64,000 nt of DNA, taken from positions 310,001 through 374,000 of the forward strand of contig NZ_JAMQOT010000004.1 of assembly GCF_029502005.1 (NCBI RefSeq), written 5' to 3'. The notes beneath the pieces were generated by a model that had not been told where the DNA came from, made no database searches, and saw only the letters and a program-made list of their open reading frames with translations. This document shows positions 17,617 through 25,927 of this stretch, piece after piece. This DNA is from Natrinema salsiterrestre. Its GTDB lineage: Archaea > Halobacteriota > Halobacteria > Halobacteriales > Natrialbaceae. The position numbers and the translations under genes were made by a program. Position 1 is the first letter of the stretch. Every line of letters begins with the position of its first letter.

Positions 17617-17658
17617 AGTATTGTGTTGGGTCTATTATATGGCCGTTTGCACAATACT
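17617..17658 (-). promoter_or_regulatory. Inverted repeat flanking the TATA box of the zinc-ribbon gene
   Basis: AGTATTGTG (17617-17625) and its exact complement CACAATACT (17650-17658) lie on either side of ATATAATAGA, the minus-strand TATA element at 17631-17640. The arms are 33 bp apart centre to centre. The nearest gene reading away is the 46-residue zinc-ribbon protein, whose ATG is at 17589. A regulator binding both arms would cover the promoter. Whether it activates or represses is unknown. Confidence 0.45.
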
Positions 17659-17708
17659 AATCGGCTAAATGCGTATAATTTCTGAACGTTCGTCCACCAG
17701 TTCTGCGG

Positions 17709-18299
17709 TTATCGCGTCGCGACGATCGCGATCGTCTCCGGCCGATCGACGGCCGATTCGATATCGAGCCCCGCGTCTTCGAGTTGGCTCGTCGCGTCTG
17801 CGAGACTGAACCGCTCCTCGAGCGGCGGTCCGGCGTCCCCGCTGCCGTCGGCCGACCAGTCGACCGTCACCAGTCGGCCGCCGGGACGGAGTACTCGAGC
17901 GAGCTCGGCGAGCGCCCCGTCGCTCTCCGTTTCCGAGTCCGTGTCGTCCGTTCCGGTCGACGCGTACTCGTGGTGTGTCATCGTCGAGTACGCGCCGTCG
18001 AGCTGATCGTCGTCGAACGGGAGGGACGAGATCCCGGCCGTGACGAACTCGACGGCGTCGGGGACGCCCTTCTCCCGATACCGGTCGTGCATCGCCGTCT
18101 GTACGTCGACGGCGTACAGCGCGTCGACGAACGGCGCGACGTCGTCCGCGTAGAACCCCGTTCCGGAGCCGAGATCCGCCACGATACTGTCAGCCGTCGG
18201 CTCGAGCATCGCGAGCAGTTCCTCGCGGGAACAGTACCGGTAGCGTCCGGGGTCCTCGAGTGCATCCGCCCGGTCGACCGGATAGGTATGAAATCCCAT
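17709..18299 (-). CDS. SAM-dependent methyltransferase, class I
   Basis: 196 residues from the ATG at 18299. SAM-binding motif I is VADLGSGTGFYADD (about residues 41-54), motif II the acidic end of LYAVDVQ, and later LARVLRPGGRLVTVDW is the Rossmann strand 5 motif usual in UbiE/COQ5-like enzymes. It transfers a methyl group to an unknown small molecule. The C-terminus is short. No biosynthetic cluster is next to it. Confidence 0.88.
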   Translation of the reverse strand: MGFHTYPVDRADALEDPGRYRYCSREELLAMLEPTADSIVADLGSGTGFYADDVAPFVDALYAVDVQTAMHDRYREKGVPDAVEFVTAGISSLPFDDDQLDGAYSTMTHHEYASTGTDDTDSETESDGALAELARVLRPGGRLVTVDWSADGSGDAGPPLEERFSLADATSQLEDAGLDIESAVDRPETIAIVATR

Positions 18300-18464
18300 A
18301 CCGGTAGTGGGCGGTCTCTCACCTTCCGCGTTGTGTTCGCCGAATGATCCGAGGGTGATCGACGGGACGCATCCGTCGAACACGCGGTCGCCACTCGATC
18401 GATCGGTGTCGATCGGCTGGGAAAACCCGAAACCCCCCGCTCGAGCGGCGATTCTCTCGAACCG

Positions 18465-18647
18465 TTATCCTGCCCATTCGCCGGCGAGGTCGCCGGCGAT
18501 GTTCTCCCGCCAGTGATCGAAGCCGTCCTGACAGTCGTCGTTGTCGTGAATGTGATCCACGAAGCCGGCACCAGGCGATGCGAGTTCGTCTCCGCAGAAG
18601 GGACACGTGACCGGGTTGACCCAGTCTCTCGTCGTGTTCGCTGTCAT
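18465..18647 (-). CDS. DUF7501-type zinc-finger mini-protein, 60 aa
   Basis: Starts at the ATG at 18647; a TTG three codons upstream is less likely. Sequence features are TCPFCGDELASPGAGFVDHI, then HDNDDCQDGFDHWREN and a C-terminal GEWAG, the pattern of the haloarchaeal DUF7501 family as I recall it. The CxxC with later His/Cys suggests a single zinc site. The sequence is common in haloarchaea, often alone. Role unknown. A TATA-like ATCATATAAG is about 25 bp upstream. Confidence 0.75.
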   Translation of the reverse strand: MTANTTRDWVNPVTCPFCGDELASPGAGFVDHIHDNDDCQDGFDHWRENIAGDLAGEWAG

Positions 18648-18968
18648 CGGTATCAAAATCTATCACGAACTATCATATAAGTCTCGTCCGTTAGGATCTA
18701 TTACAATTTGTATGTCATATAATGCCAATTAGAGACGCTGGGCGGTTCGATACCGCTCGTTCGAACCGGTGGACGGATCGGGACGAGTCCGATGGTCCGT
18801 TCCTCGATCGGAAACGAATTCGGAAGCACTGTCTCATCCCGGAGGGACCAGAAATGAGATCGATTTATAATCCGATGCTGGGCCGCTCGAGTTTGTCGTC
18901 GATTCGCCGCGACCCTCGCGGTCGTATCCGTGGAAAGAGTTAACACAGTATGCTGTGTATGTCATAGC
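18648..18968. other. Intergenic, AT-rich promoter region
   Basis: 320 bp without a convincing gene. The left part is AT-rich and includes the promoter of the 60-residue gene. The right end carries the inverted repeat and promoter of the next mini-gene. The short open frames between are Arg/Thr-rich and not credible. Confidence 0.5.
18943..18958 (+). promoter_or_regulatory. Perfect palindrome next to a zinc-ribbon gene start
   Basis: ACACAG-TATG-CTGTGT: six-base arms, four-base spacer, ending 10 bp before the ATG at 18969. It covers the likely transcription start, so it may be an operator. This is inference from position and symmetry. Confidence 0.35.
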
Positions 18969-19100
18969 ATGCCACTCGAGGAGCACCGCGAGTACGTTTG
19001 CGTCCAGTGTGGCCGGCGGGAAACGGTCGGCGACGCGCTCCTCAGTACCTGTCAGCAGTGCGGGGGCGAAATGCGAAACGTCGAGCTGATCGCTGACTAG
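18969..19100 (+). CDS. Rubrerythrin-like zinc-ribbon mini-protein, 43 aa
   Basis: From the ATG at 18969 to a TAG. Two CxxC knuckles, VCVQCGRRETVG and TCQQCGGEMRN, spaced as in the 46-residue protein at 17449, to which it is related. It belongs to the haloarchaeal rubrerythrin-like ribbon proteins, which bind one metal ion and have no assigned function. A palindrome sits directly before the start codon. The neighbour downstream is convergent (the actin-like protein). Confidence 0.72.
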   Translation: MPLEEHREYVCVQCGRRETVGDALLSTCQQCGGEMRNVELIAD

Positions 19101-19208
19101 TCGGAAGCAGCGCCGATCCTCGGAGCAGACGCACCCCCTCGAGCGGTGCCGCCGATTGCCGGCACCGCGACTCGGGTTTCTCGCTCTCCTCCTCGCGGCG
19201 ACCCCTCC

Positions 19209-22200
19209 TCAGCGGGCGAGTCCGACTACCAGACCGATCAGGACGAGTCCGACCACGGCCGCGCCGCCGCCGATCACGGCGTTTCCGGTGAGCGCGGCGA
19301 TACTTCCGGCGACGACGCCCGCACCTCCGCCACCGGCGACGACCGAGGCCGAAAGCGTCGGCTCGGCGGCCGTTCCGCCCTCCATACTCTCGAGGTCGGC
19401 CCGGATCGCCTCGATCTCGTCGCGCTGGCCCTCCGTATGCTCGCGCTCGGCGACCCGTGCATCGACCGCGTCGATGCGTTGCTCGAGGCCGGAAAGCCGC
19501 TCCGTGACCGTTCCCAGCCGGTCGTCCAGCGAATCGACATCGCGATCGAGCGTCTGTACTGCGGATTTGTCCGCAACTGAGCCGATGCTCCTGGCGAAGC
19601 CGTCGTGGTCCGATCGCAGCGAGTCGAGGCGCTCCTCGAGAGCCGAAACCTCGTCCCGGATCGTCGCGAAATCCTCATCGCTCAGGGCCGAGTCGGCCGT
19701 CCCGTCGGGCTGATCGGTGACGGACTCGAGCTCGGCGCTGACGCTATCGATATCGGCCTCGAGCCGCTCGACCGTCGATTCGATAGCCTCCAAGCGCTCC
19801 TCGTGGTCGGCCAGCCGCTGTTCGTTACCCTCGGCTTGCCCCGCGGTCTCGGAGAGGGTTTCGGCGAGGGACTCGGTTTCGTCTTCGAAATCTGCTTCGA
19901 GTTCGGTGATGTCCGCCTCGAGAGCCGTCCGAGTGTCGTCCACTCGATCGTCGAGCGTCGTTCGGACCTCGTCTACCCGGCTGTCGAGCGTCGTTCGAAC
20001 GTCGGAGACTCGGACGTCGAGTTCGCCGTTCAGTTCGTCGACGCTTCCCTCCAGCGCCTCGAGCCCCGCGAGATCGTCCTCGAGCTCCTCGGTCGCCGTC
20101 GCGACCCGTGCCTCGACGTCCGAGGCCGTCTCTTCGAGCTGCGTTTCGAGCGCGTCCGCGGTCGATTCCAGCTCCGATTCGAGCGCCCGGACGTCCTCGT
20201 CGACCGTCTCGAGGTCGTCCGCGAGTCCGTCGACCGCGTCCGTACTGGCGGCCCGCTCTTCGAGGTCCTCCAGCGCGTCCGACGCGCCCGACACCGTCTC
20301 TTCGAGATCTGCAACCGCGTTCTCGAGGGTTTCCAGGTCGTCCTGAACGGCATCGACCCGTTCCACGTCCGCGGCGGTCGCCTCGAGGTCGTCGATCGTC
20401 TCCCGAACGGTCTCGACATCGGTTTCGAGCGTCGCGATCCGGTCGTCGACCGTCTCTCGAACGGCAATCACCTCGTCCTCGACGGCCGTAATCTCCTCGT
20501 CGATCGTCGCCTCGACGGTCTCGAAACGGGCGTCGGTCCGCTCGGAGTGCTCCTCGAGCCGGCCCGAAACGCCGTCGATTCGAGTGGTCACCTCTTCGGC
20601 CCGTTCGGAGACACTGTCGATACGCGTCCCAGTTCGATCGATATCGTCCTCGAGGGCCTCGAAATCGTCGACCAGCTGCGAGACGCGGTCGTCTACGGCC
20701 TCGAGTCCCGCTTCGGTTGCCGCGGTCGTCTCGAGATCGTTGACGTCGGCCCGAAGAGTCTCGAGATTCGCATCGACGGTTTCGGTGCGGTCGGTAACGG
20801 TTTCGAGATCGGTCGTCAGTTCGGCGAGTCGCTCCTCGAGACCTGCCCGCTCGTCGGCCGCAGTCGTCTCGATGGCCTCGAGATCGTCGTCGAGTGTGGT
20901 GAGTTCGGCCTCGAAACGCTCCCGGTCCTCGGCTGCGGCGGTTTCCACGGCCGCGAGATCGTCGCCGAGCTCCCCGAGATCGTCCGCGCGGTCCGCGAGC
21001 GCCGCCGACAGCTCGTCGAGCTCGTCGTCGACGCGCTCGATGTCACTCTCGAGGCTGGCGACGTCGTCGTCGCTCGCGTGCGTCTCGGCTTTGTTCTCGA
21101 GGCTCGCGAGGTCGTCCGCGACCGATTCGAGACGGACGTCGAGTTCGTCGACGGCATCGGACGCAGCCGTTCGGTCCTCGACGTATTTGAGCTCCTCGAT
21201 CAGCGTCTCGAGCTCCTCCCGGAGGGACTCGATCTCGTCGTCGCGGTCCGCGAGCCGGTCGAACAACTGGTCGATGGCGTCGTCGCTGCGGTCGGTCGTC
21301 GCCTCGCGTGCCGGCGATCCGTCGAACGCGAGTTCGGTCGCTCCGTTCGCGTCGACCGTGTCGTCCGCGCTCGAGGAGTCGCGCGTAGCGTCGATTTCGG
21401 TGCCGGAGTCGGATTCGGACCAAGTGACCGCGTCGTAGGCGTCGACGTCGTCTCGAGCTGCCGCGAGCGCGCCGGTGGCAGCGCTCGTCGCGGGGTCGTC
21501 GGCCAGTCGTACGCCGCGGACCGAGAACGGGAGGGGTGCCGCGTCGAACCGCCCGCCGATCAGGAACTCGACGCCCTCGATCGCGCCCTCGCCGGCGATC
21601 GCGATCGGAACCGACAGCCCCTGCTGGACGTCGCTCTCGTCGGCCTCCGCTCGGATCGCGTCGATCAGCTCACCGATCAGGGCGTCGTAGGCCTGTGCGA
21701 GCGCGCTCTCGATCCCGCCCGCCGCAGCGTCAGGGTCGAGCGCGAACTCCTCGAGCACGCCGGCGACCTGTGCCGGCGCGTGACCGGTTTCGCCGGCCGC
21801 ACGCTCCACGATCCACTCTCGTCCCTTGGCGAGGGAGACCGTCAGTGCCGGCACGCCGTAGTACGCGAGCGTGGCACTCGTCGTCTGCGAACCGATGGAG
21901 ACCCCGAGACCGGTGTAGTTGTCGGCCTCGAGCAGGTCGTAAATGACCGCGAATCCGGTGCTGATCGGCGTCGCGTCGAGTCCGCGCGTCGTCAGTACCG
22001 ACTCGACGGTGTCGCGGTGTCTGTCGGTCGGCGCTGCCGTATCCACGAGCGTTCCCGGCGTCGTATAACAGAGCCGGCCGTCCGTCGCGTCCTCGATCAC
22101 GTCTCCGACGAGCAGATCCAGCGCGGCTTTCGCGTACGCCGCCCCGTCAGTCGCGAGAACGCCGTCAGCGAACAGCGGTTCCGGCTCTTCGTTCGTTTCC

Positions 22201-22406
22201 GTCGCAACCGCTCGGGCGTCCCCGCCGACTGCGTACGTGGTTCCGTCCGCCTTGATCGTCCGTCCCTCCCCTGAGAGTCCGGCTGCATCGAGCGCGTCGT
22301 CGTCGACCGGTAGCACGACCGGCGGGACCGACTCGATCGCCGGGCCGTCGCCCGCGTCAGTGACGGCCCTGATCGCTTCCGGTCCGATATCGAGACCGTA
22401 ATCCAT
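19209..22406 (-). CDS. Actin-like ATPase domain fused to long coiled coil and C-terminal membrane anchor
   Basis: 1,065 residues from the ATG at 22406. Residues 1 to about 330 look like an actin/Hsp70/ParM fold: phosphate-1 loop YGLDIGPEAIRAV at the very start, phosphate-2 region GVSIGSQTTSATLAYYG near 180, and an adenosine-loop-like AIAGEGAIEGVEFLIGGRF near 280. An acidic Ser/Thr linker follows, then about 630 residues of Glu/Asp/Leu coiled coil with almost no Pro, and finally a Gly/Ala-rich hydrophobic end (ASVVAGGGGAGVVAGS onward) that could anchor it in the membrane. Known haloarchaeal actins are salactin and volactin; homology to either is not tested here. It could be a membrane-bound cytoskeletal or DNA-partition element. 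Confidence 0.7.
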   Translation of the reverse strand: MDYGLDIGPEAIRAVTDAGDGPAIESVPPVVLPVDDDALDAAGLSGEGRTIKADGTTYAVGGDARAVATETNEEPEPLFADGVLATDGAAYAKAALDLLVGDVIEDATDGRLCYTTPGTLVDTAAPTDRHRDTVESVLTTRGLDATPISTGFAVIYDLLEADNYTGLGVSIGSQTTSATLAYYGVPALTVSLAKGREWIVERAAGETGHAPAQVAGVLEEFALDPDAAAGGIESALAQAYDALIGELIDAIRAEADESDVQQGLSVPIAIAGEGAIEGVEFLIGGRFDAAPLPFSVRGVRLADDPATSAATGALAAARDDVDAYDAVTWSESDSGTEIDATRDSSSADDTVDANGATELAFDGSPAREATTDRSDDAIDQLFDRLADRDDEIESLREELETLIEELKYVEDRTAASDAVDELDVRLESVADDLASLENKAETHASDDDVASLESDIERVDDELDELSAALADRADDLGELGDDLAAVETAAAEDRERFEAELTTLDDDLEAIETTAADERAGLEERLAELTTDLETVTDRTETVDANLETLRADVNDLETTAATEAGLEAVDDRVSQLVDDFEALEDDIDRTGTRIDSVSERAEEVTTRIDGVSGRLEEHSERTDARFETVEATIDEEITAVEDEVIAVRETVDDRIATLETDVETVRETIDDLEATAADVERVDAVQDDLETLENAVADLEETVSGASDALEDLEERAASTDAVDGLADDLETVDEDVRALESELESTADALETQLEETASDVEARVATATEELEDDLAGLEALEGSVDELNGELDVRVSDVRTTLDSRVDEVRTTLDDRVDDTRTALEADITELEADFEDETESLAETLSETAGQAEGNEQRLADHEERLEAIESTVERLEADIDSVSAELESVTDQPDGTADSALSDEDFATIRDEVSALEERLDSLRSDHDGFARSIGSVADKSAVQTLDRDVDSLDDRLGTVTERLSGLEQRIDAVDARVAEREHTEGQRDEIEAIRADLESMEGGTAAEPTLSASVVAGGGGAGVVAGSIAALTGNAVIGGGAAVVGLVLIGLVVGLAR

Positions 22407-22771
22407 GTCCTCGGAAATTCGAACGACCCTATTGGCTGTTCCCCCCACAGTACCAGATGTGAAAATCAGGGTCTCAGTAATTCGAATACATTCACCCGTT
22501 TCGATCGACTCCCGATCCGGAGTCGATCCTCTTGGGTCGATCCGGAGCGTCCTTCCCGACCGGCGGTCCCGTTCGAGTAGAATTATTTCTCACTCGAGTT
22601 CTTATCCATACCCCTCTGATATCGTATATTTATCTGGGAGAACACGGACTCGTTAATTACCCCATTACAGATTTGGAATATACCGCACGTAACTACGTTA
22701 TTGGTAAATCATGGCATACGAAGATCAAAATCCTTCATGTTTATGCATCAGGACAGTGGTGGGTTACGTGT
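22407..22771. other. Intergenic region upstream of pckA and the actin-like gene
   Basis: 365 bp, AT-rich from about 22580 on, between two divergent genes. It holds TATA-like elements such as TATATTTATC near 22626 and probably the pckA promoter. I see no gene here. A TrmB/GlpR-type TACT...GAGTA site was sought before pckA and not found by eye. Confidence 0.5.
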
Positions 22772-24283
22772 ATGTCTGAAACCGGGACGGAGTCCCGTCC
22801 ACTGGTCCGTCAGCTTCCGGATCCAACGACAGCGTCGAACGTCCGGTACAACCCGTCGCTCGAGGAACTGCGCGAACTCGCCGGACCCGACGAGACGACG
22901 ACCGAATTCGGGTCGCCGTCCTACGTCAGCGAGTTCCGCTCGCGGAGTTCGGACCGGACGAAAAACGCCGTCGACCACGAGTTCGACGACCGCGATCACG
23001 ACCTGATCGACACCGCCGTCGACGCCACGGACGACACCGAGTTGCTCTGTGTCGACCGCCTGATGGGCCGCCACCCGGAGGCGACCTTCTGCTGTCGACT
23101 CTTCGTTCCCGTCGAACACGCTCGAATCGCCTACGCGTGGGCGAACCTGTTCGAGCCGGCCGACGGGCAGGACCCCGATCTCTACACCGTCCAGCTCCCC
23201 GACCACGACGAGACTGCGATCCGCATCCGTCCCGACACCGGTTTCACCGCCGTCCTCGGCAGCGACTACACCGGCGAGGCCAAAAAGTCGTTCCTCCGAC
23301 TGTTCATGTATCGGATCAAGCAACAGGGCGGCCTCGGACTCCACGCGGGCAGCAAACGCGTCCGCGTCCGCGACGACGACGGCGAGCTCCGAACCGTCGG
23401 CCAGGTGTTCATGGGCCTCTCCGCCACCGGGAAATCGACCCTGACGTCCCACGGCTGCTGGCTCGAGGACCCCGAAGACGCCTCCATGCTGCAGGACGAT
23501 GTCTGCGGCCTCCTCTCGGACGGCTCCGTCGCCGGGAGCGAGGGCGAGGGACTGTACATCAAGACCATCGGACTCGACGAGGAGGAACAACCGGAGCTCT
23601 ACGAGGCCGCGACCGCCGACTCGGCGATCCTCGAGAACGTCGCGGTCGACGACGACGGTACCGTTCACTTCGAGGAGGACCGATACACCGCCAATTCCAG
23701 GGCGATCATCCAGCGCGACGAACTCGAGAGCGCGGACGAGGAGATCGACCTCGACCGGATGGATCAGGTCTTTTTCATCACCCGAAACCCGCTGATGCCG
23801 CCGGTCGCCAAACTCGACGAGGAGCAGGCCGCCGTCGCCTTCATGCTCGGCGAGTCGATCGAGACCAGCGCGGGTGACCCGTCTCGAGCGGGCGAGTCGA
23901 TCCGCGTCGTCGGAACGAACCCCTTCATCATCGGCTCCGAGGGAGAGGAGGGGAACATCTTCCACGAACTCATCAACATTCTCGATATCGACTGTTACGT
24001 CATCAACACGGGCTATCTCGGCCAGAAGTCGAAGGACATCGGCGTTACCGAGTCCGTCACGATTCTCACCGAGGCCGCTCGCGGCACCATCGAGTGGACC
24101 CGCGACGAGCGGACGGAGCTGACGATCCCCGACTCCGTCCCCGGACTCGATATCGAGGACTATTACGTCCCCGACCACGTCGACGACTACGACGACGCGC
24201 TCGCGGAACTCCGTGCGGAACGTCGCGACTACCTCGCGGAGTTCGACGAACTTCGCGAGGAGATCACGGACGCCGTCTACTGA
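22772..24283 (+). CDS. pckA: Phosphoenolpyruvate carboxykinase (ATP)
   Basis: 503 residues from the ATG at 22772. It converts oxaloacetate and ATP to phosphoenolpyruvate, ADP and CO2, the entry step of gluconeogenesis. The ATP-type P-loop is GLSATGKSTLTSHG near residue 217, and further family motifs are LHAGSKRVRV before it and the acidic metal site LQDDVCGLL after it. Length is close to other ATP-type enzymes. It is monocistronic with a long AT-rich upstream region, consistent with carbon-source control. Confidence 0.94.
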   Translation: MSETGTESRPLVRQLPDPTTASNVRYNPSLEELRELAGPDETTTEFGSPSYVSEFRSRSSDRTKNAVDHEFDDRDHDLIDTAVDATDDTELLCVDRLMGRHPEATFCCRLFVPVEHARIAYAWANLFEPADGQDPDLYTVQLPDHDETAIRIRPDTGFTAVLGSDYTGEAKKSFLRLFMYRIKQQGGLGLHAGSKRVRVRDDDGELRTVGQVFMGLSATGKSTLTSHGCWLEDPEDASMLQDDVCGLLSDGSVAGSEGEGLYIKTIGLDEEEQPELYEAATADSAILENVAVDDDGTVHFEEDRYTANSRAIIQRDELESADEEIDLDRMDQVFFITRNPLMPPVAKLDEEQAAVAFMLGESIETSAGDPSRAGESIRVVGTNPFIIGSEGEEGNIFHELINILDIDCYVINTGYLGQKSKDIGVTESVTILTEAARGTIEWTRDERTELTIPDSVPGLDIEDYYVPDHVDDYDDALAELRAERRDYLAEFDELREEITDAVY

Positions 24284-24402
24284 CGCCGATTGCACGGGGA
24301 GCGACAGTTCCGGTTTTCAGACAAATCACGCTCTTCACACGGTCTGGCAGCAATTGCCGCACACACACACCGTTATATGTGTCGAGTTCTCACGGTTCGA
24401 TA

Positions 24403-24594
24403 ATGAGCGCACGGGTACGAAAACCGACCGCGAGAATCTGCGAAGCGTGCGGTCGAGGCGAACGGTGGGACGAGGATCTCGAGGCTTGGCAGATCGCCCG
24501 CGACGACGGCGAGAAACAGGTCGGCAGCCCACACTGCATTCACGAGTGGGACATCACCGGGACGTTCAGACCGGTCGACGAAGCCGATAATTGA
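24403..24594 (+). CDS. HEWD family mini-protein, 63 aa
   Basis: From the ATG at 24403. It has the diagnostic C-terminal CIHEWDITGTFRPV, an N-terminal CEACGRGERWD knuckle and a Trp/Asp-rich centre. The family is named after the HEWD tetrad and is confined to haloarchaea; the Cys residues suggest zinc. Function unknown. A TATA-like CGTTATATG about 30 bp before the ATG gives a leaderless-type promoter. Confidence 0.8.
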   Translation: MSARVRKPTARICEACGRGERWDEDLEAWQIARDDGEKQVGSPHCIHEWDITGTFRPVDEADN

Positions 24595-24668
24595 TAGACG
24601 TTTCCTCTCCGCATCTCGCATCCCTCGGTGTGCGTACCCTTTTCCCGGACTCGAGCGTAGTATCTCCG

Positions 24669-24977
24669 ATGCCGACCGTCTACATTACGGCACCAACGGC
24701 CGCAGCCGACGAACTCGCCGAAACGCTGGTCGAGGACCGACTCGCCGCCTGCGTCAATCGGTTGTCGACGACGTCGACCTATCGCTGGGACGGCGAGATT
24801 CAGCGAGACGAGGAGGCAGTGTTGCTCGCGAAAACGACGGCAGAGGTCTACGATGACCTCGTGACACGGGTTCGGGAGGAACATCCCTACGACGTCCCCT
24901 GTATCGAGCGATTCGACGAGGACGACGTCTTCGAGCCGTTCGCGGAGTGGCGTGCGGAGAGCGTCGCGAATCGGTAG
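24669..24977 (+). CDS. cutA: Divalent-cation tolerance protein CutA
   Basis: 102 residues from the ATG at 24669. CutA1 trimers are small ferredoxin-like proteins found from bacteria to plants; Cu tolerance in E. coli gave the name but the true role is open. Visible motifs are VYITAPTAAADELAETLV, then LAACVNRL, with the Trp/Asp of STYRWDGEIQ and the late strand HPYDVPCIER. The length and full motif set agree with the family. It sits just upstream of the rpl11 promoter, in the same direction, but is likely a separate transcript. Confidence 0.92.
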   Translation: MPTVYITAPTAAADELAETLVEDRLAACVNRLSTTSTYRWDGEIQRDEEAVLLAKTTAEVYDDLVTRVREEHPYDVPCIERFDEDDVFEPFAEWRAESVANR

Positions 24978-25037
24978 CTCGATCCGGGCGATCCACGTCA
25001 GACGGTCACAGGCGATGACTGCCCGAATTAGCAACCC

Positions 25038-25043
25038 TTAAAA
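25038..25043 (+). promoter_or_regulatory. TATA box of rpl11
   Basis: TTAAAA in CCCTTAAAACTC, centred about 26 bp before the rpl11 ATG. It predicts an essentially leaderless rpl11 mRNA, as expected from studies of the same gene in Halobacterium. Confidence 0.55.
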
Positions 25044-25066
25044 CTCGCGCACGGGTTGTGACGGGT

Positions 25067-25555
25067 ATGGCTGGAACCATCGAAGTGCTCGTTCCGGGTG
25101 GCCAGGCCAACCCTGGCCCGCCGCTCGGTCCCGAGCTCGGACCGACCCCCGTCGACGTGCAGGCTGTCGTACAGGAAATCAACGATCAGACCGAAGCGTT
25201 CGACGGCACCGAAGTCCCCGTCACGGTCGACTACGAAGATGACGGCTCCTTCGAGATCGACGTCGGTGTCCCACCGACGGCGGCGCTGATCAAAGACGAA
25301 GCCGATTTCGAAACCGGCAGCGGCGAACCCCAGAAGGATTTCGTCGCGGACCTCTCCGTCGAGCAGGTCAAGAAAATCGCCGAGCAGAAACATCCTGACC
25401 TGCTCGCTTACGATACGATCAACGCCGCGAAGGAAGTCGTCGGCACCTGCGCCTCGATGGGCGTCACCATCGAGGGCAACGACGCCCGCGAGTTCAAGCA
25501 GCGAGTCGACGACGGCGAGTACGACGACGTGCTTGCGGACGAAGCGGCAGCGTAG
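25067..25555 (+). CDS. rpl11: Ribosomal protein uL11
   Basis: 162 residues from the ATG at 25067. uL11 binds 23S rRNA at the GTPase-associated centre and supports factor binding at the stalk base. The glycine/proline-rich start VPGGQANPGPPLGPELGPTP is the classic signature, and the C-terminal domain has SVEQVKKIAEQKHPDLLAYD. Its last 28 bases (VLADEAAA and stop) are repeated downstream. In haloarchaea rpl11 is transcribed apart from rpl1-rpl10-rpl12, and here a membrane-protein gene lies between. Confidence 0.97.
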   Translation: MAGTIEVLVPGGQANPGPPLGPELGPTPVDVQAVVQEINDQTEAFDGTEVPVTVDYEDDGSFEIDVGVPPTAALIKDEADFETGSGEPQKDFVADLSVEQVKKIAEQKHPDLLAYDTINAAKEVVGTCASMGVTIEGNDAREFKQRVDDGEYDDVLADEAAA

Positions 25556-25730
25556 TCCGGACGCGCTCGAAACACGAGCGGAGCGAAGTGTTTCGTTGTG
25601 CTCGCCGCTGAGGCGAGCGCCTGAAGTGCGAGCGTAGCGAGTCCTTCTTCGTGCTTGCGGACGAAGCGGCAGCGTAGTCCGGACGCTCGAAGCGCGAACA
25701 GAACGAGTGTTTCTTCGTTCTCTCCGCCGC
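25528..25730 (+). repeat. Tandem duplication of the rpl11 3' end
   Basis: Unit 1 is 25528-25608 and unit 2 is 25650-25730, a period of 122 bp. The first 36-37 bases of the two are identical and include the last rpl11 codons and stop, so the second copy is a dead fragment (VLADEAAA-stop). The rest of each unit is diverged but alignable. Unit 1 holds a hairpin, CGAAACAC...GTGTTTCG, at 25568-25595. From 25731 to 25927 I see nothing further. Confidence 0.75.
25568..25595 (+). terminator. Hairpin just after rpl11
   Basis: Eight-base perfect stem, CGAAACAC and GTGTTTCG, with a 12-nt loop, starting 13 bp after the rpl11 stop. It may end or stabilise the rpl11 transcript; archaeal terminators usually rely on a T-tract, which is weak here. 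Confidence 0.35.
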
Positions 25731-25927
25731 CGAGCAGTGTGTGCGCCGCTCGCTCGAGGAAAACCGGCACAGCGTTACTTCTCGGCCGTGACCCGATCGG
25801 AATCGGCTGGTTCGTTCCGGGTCACTGATCCAGATTTCGTTGGGACTCGAGGAACGGAGTGACGGGATCGCATTCGTCGGGTCCGAACGCCGTCGTGAGA
25901 GGGGGAGTCGGTCGGACGACCGCCGAC

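Noticed and set aside
19605-22274. 889-residue plus-strand open frame opposite the actin-like gene
   Set aside because: It mirrors the coiled-coil gene in antisense: Arg/Leu/Val-rich, no recognisable domain. Long antisense frames are common in GC-rich haloarchaeal DNA.
22480-22771. Search for a TrmB/GlpR-type site before pckA
   Set aside because: No TACT...GAGTA or close variant was found by eye, so I make no claim on its regulator.
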